Origin: an uncultured Verrucomicrobiota bacterium
GTDB lineage: Bacteria; Verrucomicrobiota; Verrucomicrobiia; Opitutales; Opitutaceae
NCBI GenBank assembly: GCA_903919625.1
Contig: CAIXIZ010000061.1
Span: 1-10,775 of the forward strand
Direction of reading: 5' to 3'
DNA length: 10,775 nt
The translations under genes were made by a program, and so were the position numbers. Under the pieces are notes generated by a model. It was not told where the DNA came from. It worked only from the letters and a program-made list of their open reading frames with translations, and did no database searches. This document shows, piece by piece, positions 1 to 7,508 of this stretch (the first letter of the stretch is position 1; the number at the start of each line of letters is the position of its first letter).

Positions 1-715
1 CCATGAACACCATCTGGAAGAGGAAGAGCGCAAACGCCGCCGTGTCATAGCCCACCCCCTGGAGCAGGAAGCCCTTCGTGCCGAACAGGCCGAAGAATTT
101 CCCGAACAGGTGGATGCCGAACTCGCTGTTCAGGCCGGCGTAACCGCCCATGGTGGCGATGCCGCCGCCGCTGGGTGAGTTCGGATCGGCCATGCCGCCG
201 AACATGAAGGCAAATCCACACAGGTAGAAGCCCAGCATGCCGAGCGGGTAAATCATGAAGTTCATCGCCATGGTGTGGCTCGAGTTTTTCGCCCGACACA
301 GCCCGGTTTCAACGAGCGCGAAGCCCGCCTGCATGAACATCACGAGGAAGCCCGTGATGAGCGTCCACATGAAGTTGATCGCCACCCGGTTGTGGCCCAC
401 CGAGTCGGCGAGCTTGAGGGCGAGCGGCTCCGTCTTCGCCTGGGTGGTGTAATCGTCGAACGCCTTCTTTGCGTCGTCGTACGCCTTTTTCTTGTCTTTG
501 TCTTTGGCGTCGTCGTCGGAGAGCTTGGCGGGCTCGCTGACGACAAACATGCCGGCGGGTGACTGCGCGTCGGCGATACCCCCGGTGGCAGTACCTGCCG
601 GATCCGGCTTGGGATCGTCAGCGCGCAGCACGGAAGTTCCAAGGCTGCTGGAGAACAGTGCGAGCCCAAATAGGGCGATGCGCCACCAATGAGGGTCGAG
701 AAGGCGTTTTGTCAT
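1..715 (-). CDS. amt: Ammonium transporter, N-terminal part (gene runs off the left edge)
   Basis: Inner-membrane channel for ammonium/ammonia uptake, normally gated by a PII protein such as the one encoded at 2819-3157. About 238 residues are visible. Residues 1-32 look like a signal peptide (basic MTKRLL, a hydrophobic stretch around 12-30, then Ala-Asp). Residues 33-105 form a hydrophilic extension with a Lys/Asp-rich patch (about 66-90). The Amt core begins near 112 with FMWTLITGFLVMFMQAGFAL and continues with VETGLCRAKN and a second membrane span ending in YLCGFAF. The Glu/Gly/Arg pattern of the first span matches the Amt subfamily having GFxxVExGLxRxKN. The start is placed at 713-715 because it opens onto the signal peptide; no good Shine-Dalgarno precedes it. 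A sigma-54-type promoter lies about 130 bases upstream. The family call is firm; the rest of the gene lies outside the window. Confidence 0.93.
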   Translation of the reverse strand, partial: MTKRLLDPHWWRIALFGLALFSSSLGTSVLRADDPKPDPAGTATGGIADAQSPAGMFVVSEPAKLSDDDAKDKDKKKAYDDAKKAFDDYTTQAKTEPLALKLADSVGHNRVAINFMWTLITGFLVMFMQAGFALVETGLCRAKNSSHTMAMNFMIYPLGMLGFYLCGFAFMFGGMADPNSPSGGGIATMGGYAGLNSEFGIHLFGKFFGLFGTKGFLLQGVGYDTAAFALFLFQMVFM

Positions 716-1177
716 GGTCGTGTTGGCTTAGCGTTTGATTGCAGGTTAGTGGACTTCCCCACGCACATACGGACTGAATGCACGCGTGGAAGTGCGCCAG
801 GTAACACCCAAACTATGGCAGGTTCTAAGTGCTGCCTGGAGCACCCCTCATTTAGCAGTCGTTGTGCCAAGTCGGACACAGGCCAATATTCATAAATAAT
901 ATATTTAAGGATCAATTCTTCTCCCTCATTATCAGGCATAAGCGCAATTATTTGCGGGATTTTATTCCGGCCGTTATAGGGCCAATGGCCGGCCAGAACA
1001 GACCTGAACAGTCCAGCCGTTGACGACCAAGCTCCCTCTTCCTGCTTAAAATGATTCAGTTATGCAGGACCGTGCCGCCGGCACTTGTCGCCGGACCAAG
1101 ACGCGAGGATAAATTTTTTATCAAACCGCCCTCAAGCATCCTGCCGTGCGGGCCAGCTGCCTGCACCGCCAGGGCGG
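716..1177. other. Intergenic region between antiporter and amt (462 bases)
   Basis: No convincing gene. It holds the amt sigma-54 promoter (854-870) and several small inverted repeats: CGCAA-N4-TTGCG at 943-956, about 100-113 bases upstream of the predicted amt start of transcription and so where an activator would bind; TGGCCGGCCA at 987-996; GTGCC-GCC-GGCAC at 1072-1084; GATAAA-N3-TTTATC at 1108-1122; and CCGCC-AG-GGCGG at 1166-1177, directly after the antiporter stop. None has a T-tract that would make a standard terminator. The stretch around 880-960 is clearly richer in A+T than the surroundings. Confidence 0.6.
854..870 (-). promoter_or_regulatory. Sigma-54 (-24/-12) promoter of amt
   Basis: The minus strand reads TTGGCACAACGACTGCT. 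GG at 868-867 and GC at 856-855 are separated by exactly 10 bases, as RpoN promoters require. The -24 element TTGGCAC is perfect and the -12 element is CTGCT instead of TTGCT. Transcription would start near 843, leaving a leader of about 128 bases before the amt ATG. Position and target (amt is a classic NtrC/RpoN target) support the call. Confidence 0.75.
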
Positions 1178-2479
1178 TTATTGGTGCAAAAACCACCAGC
1201 CGACGAGGGCAAGAATGGGGAGCAGGACCGGCAGACTGTACTTGAAGATGTAACCGAAGAATGACGGGCAATGGACCCCGGCATCCTGGGCAATGGACTT
1301 CACCATGAAATTGGGGCCGTTGCCGATGTAGGTCATCGCGCCGAAAAACACCGAGCCGAGGCTTACGCCGACGACAAAAAGCGGGTGGAGCGCGAGCAGC
1401 GTGGCGGTGTCGGGTGCGGCGGCCGTGGTTTGCGCCAGTTGGAAAAAGTTGGCATAGGTCGGAGCGTTGTCCAGCACCGACGAAAGCGCGCCGCTCGCAA
1501 AATAGTACGCCAGGGGGCCGGTGAAGCCAAACTCCTGGCCATGGGCCGCCAGGTAGCCCAGCGCGGGCATCATCGTGAGAAATATCCCCGCGAACAGCCA
1601 GGCGACTTCCTTGATCGGGCCGAAGGAAAAATGGTTCGCGGCATGCACGTCCTTGGGCGTAAGGCGAAAGCTCGCCACCGCCGCACCGAGCATCACGAGT
1701 TCACGCAGGAAAAAACGCTCCGGCAGGAACACCGCCCCGATGATGACCAGCAACAGGGGCACATTGACGATGCCGTCGAAACGCCAGGTGTCCGGCTGCT
1801 CCGCCTCATGGCGGAGCCGGGCCGGCATCCGGGCAAAGCTCCGGGCATCAAACACCCAGAACACGGCAAGAATGGCGCCGAGCGTCACCAGCCATTGCAC
1901 GGCCACCTGCCCGACCAGCCAGAAAAACGGCACTCCCCGGAGGTAGCCCAGGAACAGCGGCGGATCACCCACCGGCGTAAGGGCACCCCCGACGTTGGAG
2001 ATGATAAAAATGAAGAACACCACATGGTACGGGCTGAGGCGGATTTTGTTCATCCGGATCCATGGCCGGATGAGCACCATGGATGCGCCGGTGGTGCCAA
2101 TGACATTGGCGACAACCGCTCCCACCAGCAGGAAAATGAGGTTCTCCAACGGCGTGGCCTCGCCCTTCACCTTGAGGTGGATGCCGCCTGCGACCACAAA
2201 CAACGATCCGACGAGGGCGATGAACGAAAGATAGTCCTCCAACGTGTGCCGGAGCGCGGTGCCGCCGCCCGTGATGGTCGCCAGATATGCCGCCGCCACC
2301 ACTGCTCCCAGCCCAATCGCAATCAGGTGGTAAAATTTGTCCCAAAGATGCTTCACGCCCGGCGGCGACAGGGGCATCGTCGCAATCAGCAGCAGCAGCA
2401 GGCCGAAGGGCAGGCTGAGCCACAAAGGAACATCGGGGCCGGCACTGGCCAGCAGGCGTGGGAAAATCATCATGGGCAT
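1178..2479 (-). CDS. IT-superfamily sodium:proton antiporter-like membrane protein (NhaD/CitMHS_2 type)
   Basis: A 433-residue polytopic inner-membrane protein, full length for the family. Two inverted halves are recognisable. The first has GTTGASMVLIRPW (128-140) followed by SNVGGALTPVGDPPLFLGYL (161-180). The second has SVLDNAPTY (334-342) followed by TYIGNGPNFMVKSIA (383-397). The paired GT(T/G)..N.GG..TP.GDPP and LDN.PTY..TYIGNGPN signatures are those of the NhaD-like and putative citrate-transport families of the ion transporter superfamily, so it should exchange sodium for protons or move an organic anion; the substrate cannot be settled from sequence. Three in-frame ATGs (2479, 2473, 2470) sit close together, and the first is used here. 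It lies between glnB and amt with about 340 and 460 bases on its two sides, so it is probably transcribed alone, from a sigma-54-like promoter at 2530-2545. Confidence 0.85.
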   Translation of the reverse strand: MPMMIFPRLLASAGPDVPLWLSLPFGLLLLLIATMPLSPPGVKHLWDKFYHLIAIGLGAVVAAAYLATITGGGTALRHTLEDYLSFIALVGSLFVVAGGIHLKVKGEATPLENLIFLLVGAVVANVIGTTGASMVLIRPWIRMNKIRLSPYHVVFFIFIISNVGGALTPVGDPPLFLGYLRGVPFFWLVGQVAVQWLVTLGAILAVFWVFDARSFARMPARLRHEAEQPDTWRFDGIVNVPLLLVIIGAVFLPERFFLRELVMLGAAVASFRLTPKDVHAANHFSFGPIKEVAWLFAGIFLTMMPALGYLAAHGQEFGFTGPLAYYFASGALSSVLDNAPTYANFFQLAQTTAAAPDTATLLALHPLFVVGVSLGSVFFGAMTYIGNGPNFMVKSIAQDAGVHCPSFFGYIFKYSLPVLLPILALVGWWFLHQ

Positions 2480-2529
2480 GAAGGTGTCACCTCAAGTCGC
2501 GGACTTTGGGGTGGAATCCGGCCGCAGTC

Positions 2530-2545
2530 AGCAATCGCGATGCCA
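2530..2545 (-). promoter_or_regulatory. Candidate sigma-54 promoter of the antiporter gene
   Basis: The minus strand reads TGGCATCGCGATTGCT. GG (2544-2543) and GC (2532-2531) are 10 bases apart, and the -12 element TTGCT is perfect. The -24 element is TGGCAT rather than TGGCAC. The predicted start of transcription is near 2519, giving a leader of about 40 bases. A second, poorer match (TGGACC-N5-TTGCA) lies at 2600-2615. Confidence 0.6.
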
Positions 2546-2731
2546 GAGCACGGCTGTTTTCACTTTTCTTTGAAAATCAGGGCAAAGCCACAGCCTGATT
2601 GCAACCTGAGGTCCAGGCCATTGCCATGCTTGCGGCACAGACGGCGGTTTCACCCGGCGTCCGAAACCGCCCCGCCCCCCTGAATGCCCCGGCGGGGACT
2701 GATCGGCCGCCCGTCAGGCGGAGGATGGCCG

Positions 2732-2752
2732 GGCCGGAAACCGTTTCCGGCC
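2732..2752. repeat. 21-base perfect palindrome downstream of glnB
   Basis: GGCCGGAAAC and GTTTCCGGCC are perfect 10-base arms around a single C. There is no T-run on either side, so it is not a standard rho-independent terminator. It lies 67 bases after the glnB stop and about 250 bases before the antiporter start. It could be an operator, an RNA-processing hairpin or part of a dispersed repeat. Confidence 0.7.
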
Positions 2753-2818
2753 ATGGAAACGCGTCGGGCCGGCATATCCGGCGGAGCAATACGCCGCCAC
2801 CGTTCTGCCCCGCCGGCC

Positions 2819-3310
<492 letters not shown>

Positions 3311-3330
3311 TCAAGCGACGGCGGGATTTT

Positions 3331-3347
3331 AGCAATTGGTGTGCCAA
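3331..3347 (-). promoter_or_regulatory. Sigma-54 (-24/-12) promoter of glnB, perfect consensus
   Basis: The minus strand reads TTGGCACACCAATTGCT, a full match to TTGGCAC-R-N4-TTGCW with the required 10 bases between GG and GC. Transcription would start near 3320 and give a leader of about 160 bases. RpoN control of PII genes is well known in other bacteria. A small inverted repeat, GGTGT-N4-ACACC (3338-3351), overlaps the -24 element. Confidence 0.87.
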
Positions 3348-3409
3348 CACCGGCCGGCCCAAAAAAATTCCGGCGCCGGCGGGCCGGGGCCAAATTCACC
3401 CAGCGCCAA

Positions 3410-3429
3410 TGCCCGCCGCGAAACGGGCA
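3410..3429. promoter_or_regulatory. Possible activator-binding inverted repeat between glnB and kup
   Basis: TGCCCG and CGGGCA form perfect 6-base arms separated by 8 bases. The site is placed to serve as an upstream activator site for glnB (about -100) and lies close upstream of the kup promoter candidate. Function is inferred from position and symmetry only. Confidence 0.4.
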
Positions 3430-3443
3430 CGTTTCTCACAGCT

Positions 3444-3459
3444 TGGCTGCAAAATTGCT
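3444..3459 (+). promoter_or_regulatory. Candidate sigma-54 promoter of kup
   Basis: The plus strand reads TGGCTGCAAAATTGCT. GG (3445-3446) and GC (3457-3458) are 10 bases apart and the -12 element is perfect, but the -24 element is only TGGC followed by TG. The predicted start is near 3470, about 29 bases before the kup ATG. It is the weakest of the four. Confidence 0.42.
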
Positions 3460-3498
3460 TGGAGCCCTTCATCCCTTGCCCAAGCATCTGACTTCCGC

Positions 3499-5427
3499 AT
3501 GAGCACCCATCAGTCCGCGAAACTCAGTCCGCGCGCCCAGGCCGCGCTGGCGCTCGGCGCGCTCGGGGTGGTTTTTGGGGACATCGGGACAAGCCCGCTC
3601 TACACCATGCGGGAATGCCTCAGCCATTTGCCGGCCGGGGTCTCGCAGTCCGACGGCGTGCTTGGCGTGCTCTCACTGATCTTCTGGTCGCTCATGCTCG
3701 TGGTGAGCGTCAAGTATCTCACTTTTATCACCAAGGCGGACAATCAGGGGGAGGGCGGCATCTTCGCGTTGCTCGCGCTGATCCACGCCAGCCGGATCTC
3801 CGCGGCCGCCGCCAAAAATGACTCGGCTCCTGCCCCGCGCCACGGACTCGGCGCGGCGGTCGTGATGATCCTGATTGGCGCCGCGTTGCTCTACGGCGAT
3901 GGCATCATCACCCCGGCCATCTCGGTGCTGGGCGCCGCCGAAGGCTTCAAGGCCATCGACCCCGGACTCGCGCAATGGAAAATCACCTGGCTGGCCTGTG
4001 TCATTCTCGCCGGACTTTTCTGGTTTCAGCACAAGGGCACCAAGCAGATCGGCGACGTGTTTGGTCCGGTCATGCTGGTCTGGTTCGGGGTCCTCGCGCT
4101 GCTCGGCCTCTGGCACATTGCGGACTACCCCGGGGTGGTGCACGCGCTCGACCCGCGCCATGGCCTGGCCTTGCTGCGGCACCGGCCGTTGGAAATCTCC
4201 GCGCTCCTCGGCGCTGTGGTGCTGGCGATCACCGGGGCCGAGGCGCTGTATGCCGACATGGGCCACTTCGGCCGGCGCTATATTTCCCTGGCCTGGTATG
4301 GGGCGGCGTTTCCCGGCCTCGCCCTGAATTATTTCGGCCAGGGGGCGTATGTGCTCGCGCATCCGGGCACGACGGAAAACCCGTTCTTTGTGCTGGCGCC
4401 CGCCGGGGTCGGCCGCGCGGTGCTGACGGGGCTGTCCATTGTCGCCGCCATCATCGCCAGCCAGGCGCTCATCTCCGGCGCCTACTCGCTCACCCGGCAG
4501 GCCATCCAGCTGGGCTATTTCCCGCGCCTGAAAATCAACTATACCAATGCCGAGCTGTCCGGCCAGATTTACGTCCCCTTGGTCAACACGCTCCTCGCGG
4601 TCGGCTGCATCTTCACCACCCTGCTGTTCAAAAGCAGCGATGCCCTGGCCTCCGCCTATGGCATCGCCGTGACCGGCACGATGGGCATCACCACGGTGGC
4701 ATTTTTCATCGTGGCCCGGCGCCGCTGGCAATGGTCGCCTGCGCTCGCCGGGCCGCTGTGCGGCCTGTTTCTGCTCGTCGATGTGGCGTTTTTCGCCGCC
4801 AATGCCGACAAGATCGCCGAAGGCGGCTGGTTTCCTCTCGCCATCGGTGCCGCCATTTTGGCCATCATGCACACCTGGAAATCCGGCCGGGAGGAAATTT
4901 TCATCCGGGTGTATGGCAACAATGTCACCGAATCCGAGCTGATCGGCATCGCCCAAAGCAAACATATCGTGCGGGTGCCCGGTGCCGCGGTGTTTATGGT
5001 GGGTTCTCCGACCGGCACGCCCATCGCGCTGCTCCATCACGTCAAGGCCAACCGTTGTCTCCATAAAACCGTCGTGCTGCTCAGCATCCTCACCGAGGAC
5101 GTGCCCACCGTCCCCGTCGCCGGTCAGCTCGTCCTGCGTGAGATCGGCGAGGGCATCTGGCGGGCCGTCGGCCATTACGGCTACATGGAGTCGCCCGACG
5201 TCGGCGTGCTCATGGACCGCATCAAGGAGCAGGGCGTGCCCATCGTGCCCCGCACCGCGACCTTCATCTTCAACCGCGAAATGATCATCACCGGCGGCAA
5301 CGCCCGCATGTGGGAATGGGAAAAACGCTTCTACGGTTTGCTCAGCCGCAACGCCCGTCCCGCGAAGGACTATTACCGGATCACCCCCACCCAGATCATC
5401 GAAATCGGGCTGCCCTTGCAATTGTGA
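3499..5427 (+). CDS. kup: Kup-type potassium uptake protein
   Basis: A 642-residue inner-membrane K+/H+ symporter of the KUP/HAK/KT family, normal length. The membrane part carries VVFGDIGTSPLYT (24-36) and KADNQGEGGIFALLAL (79-94), both family hallmarks, followed by further spans to about residue 455 (LLYGDGIITPAISVLGAAEG and ALYADMGHFGRR are other recognisable blocks). The last ~185 residues form the hydrophilic cytoplasmic domain with VPGAAVFMVGSPTGTP, HHVKANRCLHKTVVLLSI and a closing LP-LQL tail. The frame is open much further upstream, but ATG at 3499 is chosen because it places the N-terminus where the family begins; the upstream codons are low-complexity and Gly/Arg-rich. No Shine-Dalgarno precedes it. 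The gene is divergent from glnB and convergent with aspS. Control by sigma-54 is possible but less certain than for glnB. Confidence 0.94.
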   Translation: MSTHQSAKLSPRAQAALALGALGVVFGDIGTSPLYTMRECLSHLPAGVSQSDGVLGVLSLIFWSLMLVVSVKYLTFITKADNQGEGGIFALLALIHASRISAAAAKNDSAPAPRHGLGAAVVMILIGAALLYGDGIITPAISVLGAAEGFKAIDPGLAQWKITWLACVILAGLFWFQHKGTKQIGDVFGPVMLVWFGVLALLGLWHIADYPGVVHALDPRHGLALLRHRPLEISALLGAVVLAITGAEALYADMGHFGRRYISLAWYGAAFPGLALNYFGQGAYVLAHPGTTENPFFVLAPAGVGRAVLTGLSIVAAIIASQALISGAYSLTRQAIQLGYFPRLKINYTNAELSGQIYVPLVNTLLAVGCIFTTLLFKSSDALASAYGIAVTGTMGITTVAFFIVARRRWQWSPALAGPLCGLFLLVDVAFFAANADKIAEGGWFPLAIGAAILAIMHTWKSGREEIFIRVYGNNVTESELIGIAQSKHIVRVPGAAVFMVGSPTGTPIALLHHVKANRCLHKTVVLLSILTEDVPTVPVAGQLVLREIGEGIWRAVGHYGYMESPDVGVLMDRIKEQGVPIVPRTATFIFNREMIITGGNARMWEWEKRFYGLLSRNARPAKDYYRITPTQIIEIGLPLQL

Positions 5428-5471
5428 CCGGCCGCGGGCGCAGGCCGCCCACCGATGGGGCGTCCCCTGCC

Positions 5472-5491
5472 CCGCCGGCTTACACCGGCGG
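5472..5491. terminator. Stem-loop straddling the aspS stop codon, between kup and aspS
   Basis: CCGCCGG (5472-5478) and CCGGCGG (5485-5491) form a 7-base GC stem with a 6-base loop holding the aspS TAA. A second small hairpin, GGGG-N3-CCCC, lies at 5457-5467. The 52-base gap between convergent genes makes a shared terminator likely, but neither hairpin has a T-tract on either strand. Confidence 0.35.
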
Positions 5492-7273
5492 AATCACCGT
5501 CGCAATGTGCAGCTCCCGGAGCTGGCGGGCGGTGACGGGCGTGGGGCTTTGCGCCATCAGGTCCTGCCCCTTTTGCGTTTTCGGAAAGGCAATGACGTCG
5601 CGGATGCTGGTCGTGCCGCACAGCAGCGCGCACATCCGGTCGAGGCCAAAGGCGATGCCGCCGTGCGGCGGCGCGCCAAAGGTGAAGGCCCTGAGCATGT
5701 AGCCAAAGCGGCTCTCCACCACCTCGGCGGGGATTTTTAAGACTTCCTCAAACACCTTCTTTTGGAGCGCGGGCTGGTGGATGCGGATGGAGCCGCCGCC
5801 CAGTTCCATGCCGTTCAGTACTACGTCGTAGTGCTGGCCGCGCACTTTCCTGGGATCAGTGTCGAGCAGCGCGGCGTCCTCCGCCACCGGTGCGGTGAAC
5901 GGATGGTGCGTGGCGACATAGCGGTTTTCCGCCTCGTCATGGCTCATCAGCGGGAAATCCACGACCCAGAGAAATTTCCAGTCATCGTGCCGGATGGTGA
6001 GCTTGCCGCGTTTCTGGAGCAGCGCCGCCGCCTCCAGCCGGATTCGGCCCAGGATCGCGCAGGCCTTTTCCCACGGCGCGGCCGCAAAGAACACCATGTC
6101 GCCCTCGCTGATGCCGAGCTGCGCGGTGAGCGCGGCCTTCTCCGCCTCGGAGAAAAATTTCACGATGGGCGACTTCCACTCGCCGCCCTCGACCTTGATG
6201 AAAGCCAGGCCTTTGGCGCCGAGGGATTTCGCAATCTCCTCGAGGCTCTTCAATTCGCCCTGCGTCAGGTCGGCGAGGCCTTTGGCGTTGAACGCCTTCA
6301 CCGCCCCGCCGCCGCTGGTCGCGGCGGACGCAAAGACCTTGAACCCTGAGGTCTTGAACAGCTCCGTAAAGTCCGCCAGCTCCAGCCCGAAGCGCAGGTC
6401 GGGCTTGTCCACGCCGAAACGGTTCATCGCGTCGGCAAACGGCAGGCGCAGAAACGGCGTCGCGACTTCGGTGCCGAGCACGTCCTTCCAGAGCTTTTTC
6501 AGCATCCCTTCAAAGAGCGCGTAGATGTCCTCCCGTGTGACAAACGACGCCTCGACGTCCACCTGGGTGAACTCCATCTGGCGGTCGGCGCGCAAATCCT
6601 CGTCGCGGAAACAGCGGGCGATCTGAAAATATTTCTCCACGCCCGCGACCATGAGGATCTGCTTGAACTGCTGCGGCGACTGCGAGAGGGCGTAAAACTC
6701 GCCCGGATGGATGCGCGACGGCACCAGATACTCGCGCGCGCCTTCGGGGGTGCTTTTGAACAATGCCGGGGTCTCGACCTCAATGAAACCGGCCGCGTCG
6801 AAATAATCGCGGATGGACTTCGAGGCGCGGTGGCGCACCAGGAGGTTTTTCCGCATCTTCGGCCGGCGCAGGTCGAGGTAGCGATAGGTAAGACGCAGGT
6901 CTTCGTTGACCTTGTCGCCGCCCGCGTCGTCGAGCGGGAATGGCGGGGTCTCGGAGATATTGTGAATTTCCAGTGACGTCGCCTCGATCTCAATCTCACC
7001 GGTCGGGAGCGATTTGTTTTCGGTGCCGGCCGGGCGGCGTGTGACCGTGCCCGCCACACCAATGACCGACTCCGGCTTCAGGTGCTTGAGCTGCTCGCCG
7101 AGGGCGGCGTTGTCATGCGGCTCGAGCTTGATCTGGGTGACACCCTCGCGGTCGCGCAGGTCCACAAAGATGATGCCGCCCTGGTCGCGGATGGTGTCCA
7201 CCCAGCCGGCGAGGGCAACGGAGGCGCCGAGGTGGGCGGAAGTAAGCTGGGCGCAGTGATGGGAACGGTGCAT
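5480..7273 (-). CDS. aspS: Aspartyl-tRNA synthetase, bacterial type
   Basis: Charges tRNA-Asp with aspartate in the cytosol. The protein is 597 residues and class II. The N-terminal OB-fold anticodon-binding domain spans 1-110 (GWVDTIRDQGGIIFVDLRDR). Motif 1 is FIEVETPALFKSTPEGARE (163-181). Motif 2 is around 216-241 (ARCFRDEDLRADRQMEFTQ). The bacterial GAD insertion spans about 288-415, and motif 3 is GGIAFGLDRMCALLCG (538-553). The C-terminus SPTPVTARQLRELHI is typical. ATG at 7273 is preferred over in-frame starts at 7279 and 7330 because MHRSHHC matches the usual beginning of the family. Gln31 occupies the position where discriminating enzymes have Leu or Trp and many non-discriminating ones have His, so the tRNA range (Asp only, or Asp and Asn) cannot be told. 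No clear promoter was found. Confidence 0.96.
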   Translation of the reverse strand: MHRSHHCAQLTSAHLGASVALAGWVDTIRDQGGIIFVDLRDREGVTQIKLEPHDNAALGEQLKHLKPESVIGVAGTVTRRPAGTENKSLPTGEIEIEATSLEIHNISETPPFPLDDAGGDKVNEDLRLTYRYLDLRRPKMRKNLLVRHRASKSIRDYFDAAGFIEVETPALFKSTPEGAREYLVPSRIHPGEFYALSQSPQQFKQILMVAGVEKYFQIARCFRDEDLRADRQMEFTQVDVEASFVTREDIYALFEGMLKKLWKDVLGTEVATPFLRLPFADAMNRFGVDKPDLRFGLELADFTELFKTSGFKVFASAATSGGGAVKAFNAKGLADLTQGELKSLEEIAKSLGAKGLAFIKVEGGEWKSPIVKFFSEAEKAALTAQLGISEGDMVFFAAAPWEKACAILGRIRLEAAALLQKRGKLTIRHDDWKFLWVVDFPLMSHDEAENRYVATHHPFTAPVAEDAALLDTDPRKVRGQHYDVVLNGMELGGGSIRIHQPALQKKVFEEVLKIPAEVVESRFGYMLRAFTFGAPPHGGIAFGLDRMCALLCGTTSIRDVIAFPKTQKGQDLMAQSPTPVTARQLRELHIATVIPPV

Positions 7274-7368
7274 GGGCATGGTGGACGGTGGCAAGCGGCC
7301 AACCAAACCGGGCAAGCCCGCAGGCGGCAAACAGAATTTGGGGCGGTGGCTGGCGGACTGCCTATACG

Positions 7369-7385
7369 GCCCGGGAGAGCCGGGC
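7369..7385. repeat. GC-rich hairpin 1, upstream of aspS
   Basis: GCCCGG (7369-7374) and CCGGGC (7380-7385) with a 5-base loop GAGAG. Read on the minus strand it contains CTCTCCCG, shared with the hairpin at 7435-7454. No T-run follows. Confidence 0.6.
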
Positions 7386-7434
7386 AGCCGGTCACTTCGC
7401 CCGGTAACGGTGCCCCCACCCTCATAGGCAATCT

Positions 7435-7454
7435 CCCGCCTCTCCCGAGGCGGG
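7435..7454. repeat. GC-rich hairpin 2, inverted relative to hairpin 1
   Basis: CCCGCCTC (7435-7442) and GAGGCGGG (7447-7454) form a perfect 8-base stem with loop TCCC. It contains CTCTCCCG on the plus strand, while hairpin 1 carries the same string on the minus strand. Two similar hairpins about 50 bases apart in opposite orientation resemble REP doublets. It is not a standard terminator. Confidence 0.6.
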
Positions 7455-7508
7455 CTACGAGCATGAGGGAACCCTACGCGTGAGCTCAGGGAAGTTGGGA
7501 CATATTCA

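Larger units (their letters stand above)
2480..2818. other. Intergenic region between glnB and antiporter (339 bases)
   Basis: No gene is supported. Near the antiporter it holds the sigma-54-like promoter at 2530-2545. Near glnB it is packed with GC-rich inverted repeats: CCGCC-N5-GGCGG (2707-2721), a 21-base palindrome (2732-2752), GCCGG-N5-CCGGC and others up to 2810. Some of these may end glnB transcription, but none is followed by a run of T on the minus strand. Confidence 0.55.

Noticed and set aside
712..939. 75-codon minus-strand frame whose TGA overlaps the amt ATG (ATGA), suggesting a translationally coupled small gene
   Set aside because: Its start lies upstream of the predicted sigma-54 start of transcription (about 843), its third codon positions are far less GC-rich than in neighbouring genes, there is no ribosome binding site, and the second half has no protein-like pattern.
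1108..1122. A+T-rich inverted repeat GATAAA-N3-TTTATC as an antiporter terminator
   Set aside because: The stem has no GC core, lies about 55 bases after the stop codon and is not followed by a T-tract on the minus strand; kept only as a minor repeat in the intergenic note.
2600..2615. Second sigma-54-like match upstream of the antiporter (TGGACC-N5-TTGCA)
   Set aside because: The -24 element departs from consensus in most positions after TGG, and a better match lies nearer the gene at 2530-2545.
1271..2683. 470-codon plus-strand frame opposite the antiporter gene
   Set aside because: Antisense shadow of a high-GC gene: rich in Arg, His and Gln, with no domain, and the opposite strand encodes clear family signatures.
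3673..5421. 582-codon minus-strand frame opposite kup
   Set aside because: Antisense shadow with Gly/Asp/His/Gln-biased composition; kup on the other strand is certain.
7291..7305. TGG-N9-TTGC match with sigma-54 spacing just before aspS
   Set aside because: It lacks the conserved C of TGGC and the final A/T of TTGCW, sits essentially on the start codon, and aspS is a housekeeping gene; it shows the chance background for such matches.
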